64,000 nucleotides of DNA from Brevibacillus panacihumi (GTDB taxonomy: Bacteria > Bacillota > Bacilli > Brevibacillales > Brevibacillaceae): contig NZ_RHHT01000027.1 in the NCBI RefSeq assembly GCF_003710985.1, positions 124,001-188,000 of the forward strand. Reading direction: 5' to 3'. A model generated the notes under the pieces. That model was not told where the DNA came from and did not search any database. It saw only the letters and a list, made by a program, of their open reading frames with translations. This document shows, piece after piece, positions 60,209 to 64,000 of the stretch. The position numbers and the translations under genes were made by a program. Positions within the stretch are counted from its first letter, which is position 1. Each line of letters starts with the position of its first letter.

Positions 60209-60252
60209 AGCCAAAATCCACTTGATGGTTGAGTGGATTTTGGCTTTTTTTG
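60209..60252 (+). terminator. Terminator after regulator gene
   Basis: AGCCAAAATCCAC and GTGGATTTTGGCT are exactly complementary, followed by seven T. Confidence 0.92.
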
Positions 60253-60314
60253 TCCTTTTGGGGAATTCTACACAATACGTGCAGGGAAAATGCAAAGTAT
60301 AAGGATGGATAAAA

Positions 60315-61592
60315 GTGACGGACAAAAATGGGAACAAGACGGCCCGCAACGCTCAGGCGACGCTGCGAGGGGAGAGTTGGGGCATCAGAAGGCTCCTTCC
60401 TTTTTTGGGTCCCGCATTTATAGCAGCGGTAGCCTATATCGATCCCGGCAATTTCGCAACAAACATTACGGCGGGGTCCAAGTACGGATATCTCTTGCTA
60501 TGGGTGATCGTCGTCTCCAATGTCATGGCCGTTCTGATTCAAAGCTTGTCCGCAAAGCTGGGCATCGCCACGAGAAAAAACTTGCCTGAGGTGGCAAGGG
60601 AAAGGCTGCCTAGATCCGTAGCCATCTTCTTGTGGGCTCAGGCCGAACTGGTCATCATTGCGACGGATTTGGCAGAGTTCATCGGAGCAGCACTCGGATT
60701 GCACCTATTGTTTCACCTTGACCTCGTGCTGGCTGCCATCGTTACTGCGATTGCTTCTTTTGCCATTCTGGAGGTTCAACGACGAGGATTCCGCTCCTTC
60801 GAGGCAGTGATTGTGGTCATGGTCTTTGCCGTCGTGCTGGCGTTTGCAGTCCAAACCTTTCTGGTAAAGCCTGATCTGGCAGCCATGGCGAAAAGCATCT
60901 TCGTTCCGCGCTTTCAGGGTACGGACAGCATCCTCTTGGCTGCCGGGATCCTGGGTGCTACTGTTATGCCGCACGCCATTTATCTGCACTCTTCCTTGAC
61001 GCAAAATCGCGTGGTGGGAAAGAATGATGAAGAAAGCAAACAAATATTCAAATTCGAATTTATCGATATTATAATAGCAATGATTATCGCTGGAGCTATC
61101 AACATGAGCATGCTGGTCGTATCAGCAGCATTGTTTTACAAGCATGGCTTGTTCGTGGAGGATTTGCAGCAAGCCTTTTACGAACTGCAACATTATGTCG
61201 GTCCGGTCGCTTCCATCTCATTCGGGCTGGGACTGCTGATAGCCGGATTGTCAAGCTCTGCAGTCGGTACATTGTCCGGCGACATCGTCATGCAAGGGTT
61301 TATCAAGAAAAAGATCAATTTGTACATTCGCCGGGCCATTACCATGATCCCGCCATTGCTCATCATGATTTGGGGCGTCAATCCGACGAATGCCCTGGTA
61401 ATGAGTCAGGTGATCCTGTCCTTCGGCATTGCGTTTGCACTGGTGCCGTTGATCCTTTTCACCAGCAGTCAAAAGATTATGGGCGCCTTGGTGAACCACC
61501 GTGTAACGACGTTCTTTGCTTGGATTGTTGCCTCTCTGGTGGTCTTCTTGAACGTTTTTTTGCTGTGGGAGACCTTGTTTCCCGACGTGTGA
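60315..61592 (+). CDS. mntH: Nramp-family divalent metal transporter (MntH-like)
   Basis: 425 aa with about eleven transmembrane helices. Metal-site motifs are DPGNFATNITAGSKYGY in helix 1 and GATVMPHAIYLHSSL in helix 6, as in MntH/Nramp proteins. It imports Mn2+ (and possibly Fe2+) with protons. GTG start behind AAGGATGG. Position next to a candidate Fe-S sensor suggests iron or manganese responsive expression, but a terminator separates the two genes and no MntR site was recognised. Confidence 0.93.
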   Translation: MTDKNGNKTARNAQATLRGESWGIRRLLPFLGPAFIAAVAYIDPGNFATNITAGSKYGYLLLWVIVVSNVMAVLIQSLSAKLGIATRKNLPEVARERLPRSVAIFLWAQAELVIIATDLAEFIGAALGLHLLFHLDLVLAAIVTAIASFAILEVQRRGFRSFEAVIVVMVFAVVLAFAVQTFLVKPDLAAMAKSIFVPRFQGTDSILLAAGILGATVMPHAIYLHSSLTQNRVVGKNDEESKQIFKFEFIDIIIAMIIAGAINMSMLVVSAALFYKHGLFVEDLQQAFYELQHYVGPVASISFGLGLLIAGLSSSAVGTLSGDIVMQGFIKKKINLYIRRAITMIPPLLIMIWGVNPTNALVMSQVILSFGIAFALVPLILFTSSQKIMGALVNHRVTTFFAWIVASLVVFLNVFLLWETLFPDV

Positions 61593-61641
61593 GGACAAGC
61601 CTATCGGTATTACAGATTCCTACTTAAAAAGGAGTACCCAA

Positions 61642-62424
61642 ATGAATAGTAAAAACTACAAGGGCTATTTGCTCGATCTGGATGGCACCATCTACCGCGG
61701 GACGGAAGCGGTGCCAGGGGCAGAAGCCTTTCTTGCACATTTGCGAGAAGAGCAGATCCCGTATTTGTTTTTGACCAATAATTCGTCGGCGACACCGCAG
61801 CAAGTGGCGAAGCGTCTTCAGCAAATGGGCATTGAGGCGACAGCGGATGAGGTATACACGTCCAGCATGGCGACTGCCCAGTATTTGTCCGAGCAAGCAG
61901 ATCAAGCCGAAGTGTACGTCATCGGGGAAGAGGGGCTGCGTACGGAGCTGCTCAGTCGCGGATTTATCCTGACTGAAGAGGAGCCGAAATTCGTGGTGGT
62001 CGGGATCGACAAGGAATTTTCCTATGAGAAGCTGGCGATTGCGGCACGCGCGGTGCGAAACGGTGCCGCCCTGATCGCCACGAATGGAGATGCCGCATTG
62101 CCGTCGAATCATGGGCTGATCCCAGGCAACGGATCATTGGTAGCGGCGGTAGAGGTAGCCTCCGGTGCCAAAGCGACATTCATCGGCAAGCCGGAGCCGA
62201 TCATCGTCCGCTACGCCTTGGGCAAGCTGGGCACTCATACAGGAGACACGCTGATCGTCGGGGATAATCTGCATACGGATATCGAAGCAGGCGCCAACAG
62301 CGGGCTGGACAGCCTGCTCGTCTTGACCGGTTATTCCACGCGAGAGGATGCCCAGCGCCATGCTGTCCGGCCTACGCATGTGGCAGAGGATTTAGCCGAG
62401 TGGCTGCTGCGAATCAAGGCTTAA
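61642..62424 (+). CDS. yutF: HAD-superfamily hydrolase, NagD-type (YutF)
   Basis: 260 aa. HAD motif I is YLLDLDGTIYRGTE, motif II LFLTNNSS, the cap region (VIGEEGLRTELL; ATNGDAALPSNHGLIPGNGSLVAAVE) is the NagD C2 type, and motif III/IV is LIVGDNLHTDIEAG. A TIGR01457-like sugar phosphatase of unknown substrate (p-nitrophenyl phosphatase activity is reported for relatives). AAAAGGAG site. Its 3' end overlaps the convergent yutG gene by 4 bp. Confidence 0.92.
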   Translation: MNSKNYKGYLLDLDGTIYRGTEAVPGAEAFLAHLREEQIPYLFLTNNSSATPQQVAKRLQQMGIEATADEVYTSSMATAQYLSEQADQAEVYVIGEEGLRTELLSRGFILTEEEPKFVVVGIDKEFSYEKLAIAARAVRNGAALIATNGDAALPSNHGLIPGNGSLVAAVEVASGAKATFIGKPEPIIVRYALGKLGTHTGDTLIVGDNLHTDIEAGANSGLDSLLVLTGYSTREDAQRHAVRPTHVAEDLAEWLLRIKA

Positions 62425-62918
62425 GCATTCTTCTTCCTGCTTTTGACGATGAGCGATACGGCTGCGGCGACTGCGCCGACCAGATCGTCAAGGAAGGTAT
62501 GGACTCCTGCTCGCTTGTCATTGAGCTGCGCCAGCTTTCCGTACTTCAGCTTGTCTACATAGCCAAAATTCGTGAAGCCGATGCTTCCGTACAGGTTGAC
62601 GATCGCGAGTGCCAGTACCTCGTCTACGCCATACAGAGGCTCATCCGTCTCGATGATGGCCTGCAACGGTGGAAGCAGCTTTTTTTCTTCTCCCAGTATA
62701 TCCAGTTGGATGCCGGTGAGCAGCGCGTTCTGCACTTCCCTTTTATTCAGGACGGAATAGACGCTCTCCTTGCAATAGTCCAGAGAGAGGTCCGGAATGT
62801 AGTCTTTTTGCAGAAACATCACGATGTCGGCAATATCATCCAGCGTTACGCCGCGCTGCTGCATGAGGTCGATGACAATCTGCAGGCAGGATGAGCTGTT
62901 TAAGGCGTGGTCTCCCAT
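62421..62918 (-). CDS. yutG: Phosphatidylglycerophosphatase A-like protein (YutG)
   Basis: 165 aa. Sequence LQIVIDLMQQRGVTLDDIADIVMFLQKDYIPDLSLDYCKESVYSVLNKREVQN, then a C-terminal helix pair (VLALAIVNLYGSIGFTNFGYVDKL; FLDDLVGAVAAAVSLIV), resembles PgpA/YutG. The family dephosphorylates phosphatidylglycerophosphate, although in Bacillus YutG the role is not firmly shown. The ATG at 62918 has GAGGAGG upstream; the open frame runs to 62993. Confidence 0.8.
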   Translation of the reverse strand: MGDHALNSSSCLQIVIDLMQQRGVTLDDIADIVMFLQKDYIPDLSLDYCKESVYSVLNKREVQNALLTGIQLDILGEEKKLLPPLQAIIETDEPLYGVDEVLALAIVNLYGSIGFTNFGYVDKLKYGKLAQLNDKRAGVHTFLDDLVGAVAAAVSLIVKSRKKNA

Positions 62919-63097
62919 AGATGAGATTTTCCTCCTCTTAAAAAAAAGCCAATTCTTTTCACATGCGGATAGTATCTGCATCGAGATAGGCACCTATCCG
63001 GTCGCCTGCACATACACTTTCACAGGGAAAGAATGCGCGATGCGAAACAAAGCTTCGCTGAGCGCGGTGAGATGGTGTGTGAGGAGGTCGACATTTC

Positions 63098-64000
63098 ATG
63101 GACGAGAAGGAGTTCTTGCAAGAGGAGTACGGATTCACCATCAATGGATGGCGGGAATCCGGAGCCCAGAAGGTACTGGAGACGGACCAGGGACTGTTCT
63201 ATCTGTATACAGCACCGGCAGGTTACAAATATAAAAGCAAGCTTGTCGAGCGGGTTCGCAAGCATCTGACCCAGCAGCAGGAGATCGGGATGCTGAAGCT
63301 GGTCAAGACAAAAGAAGGGCATCCCCATACATTTTATGAAGATGCGATGTGCTATCTCTATCGCGGAGTGAGAGAAGGACAGCTGGATGACCCGGTGTAC
63401 GCCTGCGGTCAGTCGCTGGCTCGCTTTCACAAGGCCACAGCATCTTTTACCGGGGACAAACTATTTCTTCCGTACAGCTCGTTGGGAAGCTGGCCGAGCA
63501 TGTGGCGCCGCAAGCTTCGCCGCTACAACGAATACCGCGATGAACTGGACGAAGTGAGCGGAGAGCTGACCCCGATGGACGAATTTTTGCTTACCAGCTA
63601 TACGTACGTCCATCAATTAGGCGAGACTGCCGTCCAATATTTGAGCGCGGCAGGCTATGATCGGGTGGTCAAGGAGACTGCATCTTTTGGAAAAGTAGCC
63701 TACCAAAACTTTGAGCAAGGGTATATGCTATGGAATGAACAGGAAGTCAGGCTGATGGGCGGCGAGTGGAACTGGGTGTTGGATATGCGCGCTCGCGACA
63801 TTGGCCAGTGGCTCAAGGCAGAGAGCAGACGCAATGGATGGAAGGATGAGTCGGCCATCCGTTTTATAGAGGGATACAACAGCGTCTCACCCCTGCTGGA
63901 GAGCGAGTATCCGATCATTTATGGCCTGATGCTGTATCCGGGAAGATTTCTCAAGCTGGTGGAGACGTACCAGGAGCTGCCGGATGAGGAGCGGGAGGCT
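63098..64000 (+). CDS. yutH: YutH-like spore coat/kinase-fold protein, 3' end beyond window
   Basis: 301 codons are visible and no stop is reached before the window edge. It starts at ATG 63098 behind GAGGAGG. Sequence such as VYACGQSLARFHKATASF, SMWRRKLRRYNEYRDEL, YEQGYMLWNE-like (FEQGYMLWNE here) and WNWVLDMRARDIGQWLK fits the CotS/YutH group: aminoglycoside-phosphotransferase-like folds found in spore coats. The Asp-rich catalytic loop is degenerate. Not visible among stop-closed frames because it is open at the edge. Confidence 0.85.
   Translation, partial: MDEKEFLQEEYGFTINGWRESGAQKVLETDQGLFYLYTAPAGYKYKSKLVERVRKHLTQQQEIGMLKLVKTKEGHPHTFYEDAMCYLYRGVREGQLDDPVYACGQSLARFHKATASFTGDKLFLPYSSLGSWPSMWRRKLRRYNEYRDELDEVSGELTPMDEFLLTSYTYVHQLGETAVQYLSAAGYDRVVKETASFGKVAYQNFEQGYMLWNEQEVRLMGGEWNWVLDMRARDIGQWLKAESRRNGWKDESAIRFIEGYNSVSPLLESEYPIIYGLMLYPGRFLKLVETYQELPDEEREA

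Overview
The window is one chromosomal segment of an endospore-forming Firmicute, most likely a Brevibacillus or a close Paenibacillaceae/Bacillaceae relative. This is judged from gene content and synteny, not from a database search. It carries a GerA/GerB/GerC germinant-receptor operon, FisB (YunB), LytH, YutH and a YhcN/YlaJ spore lipoprotein. It also preserves Bacillus subtilis neighbourhoods: ykuU-ykuV, sufCDSUB, yuaF-floT, yhbD-yhbE-yhbF, yunF-yunE-yunD-yunC, yhaO-yhaN, and lipA with yutD/yutE/yutF/yutG/yutH. Shine-Dalgarno sites are strong, and TTG and GTG starts are frequent. No rRNA, tRNA, prophage, transposase or CRISPR array was seen.

Layout. 0-10.6 kb: end of an amino-acid ABC transporter, a polysaccharide deacetylase, ArsC-like and aminotransferase genes, YkuU/YkuV redox proteins, GcvH, an M20 amidohydrolase and PEP carboxykinase. 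10.7-17.7 kb: an AGCS symporter and the sufCDSUB Fe-S assembly operon. 17.8-25.4 kb: accessory genes, including DUF3231, a MazG-like protein, an ECF sigma factor with a membrane partner, a Nudix hydrolase, and an EamA exporter divergent from a MocR-type regulator. 25.4-31.6 kb: the ger operon on the minus strand and yuaF-floT on the plus strand. 31.6-41.6 kb: a second polysaccharide deacetylase, aspartokinase, a JAMM protein, the yun cluster, HD-GYP, CorA and HemAT. 42-47 kb: the bactofilin operon, an MFS pump behind a leader peptide, and FisB. 47-54 kb: tryptophan 2,3-dioxygenase, an aldehyde dehydrogenase, LytH and YhaO/YhaN. 54-64 kb: LipA, spore-type repeat proteins, YutD, GlpX, YutE, an Fe-S-sensor-like regulator, an Nramp transporter and YutF/YutG/YutH (YutH cut by the window end).

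The most interesting non-coding signals are four. (1) A dispersed palindromic repeat of about 255 bp is present twice complete and once as a half copy, and its outer arms differ between copies in a base-pair-compensated way. (2) An 11-codon leader peptide followed by four complementary segments precedes the MFS pump at 44.28 kb, organised like an erm-type translational attenuator. (3) Palindromic operators are embedded in the promoters of sufC, kynA, yhbD and the Fe-S-sensor-like regulator. (4) A SigW/ECF-type promoter precedes yuaF-floT, and a sigma-G-type promoter precedes the ger operon.

Functionally the segment mixes housekeeping (Fe-S assembly, lipoate/glycine cleavage, gluconeogenesis through PckA and GlpX), envelope homeostasis (flotillin, bactofilins, metal transport) and late sporulation/germination. 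Starts were chosen by ribosome-binding site and overlap logic, and several differ from the longest open frame.
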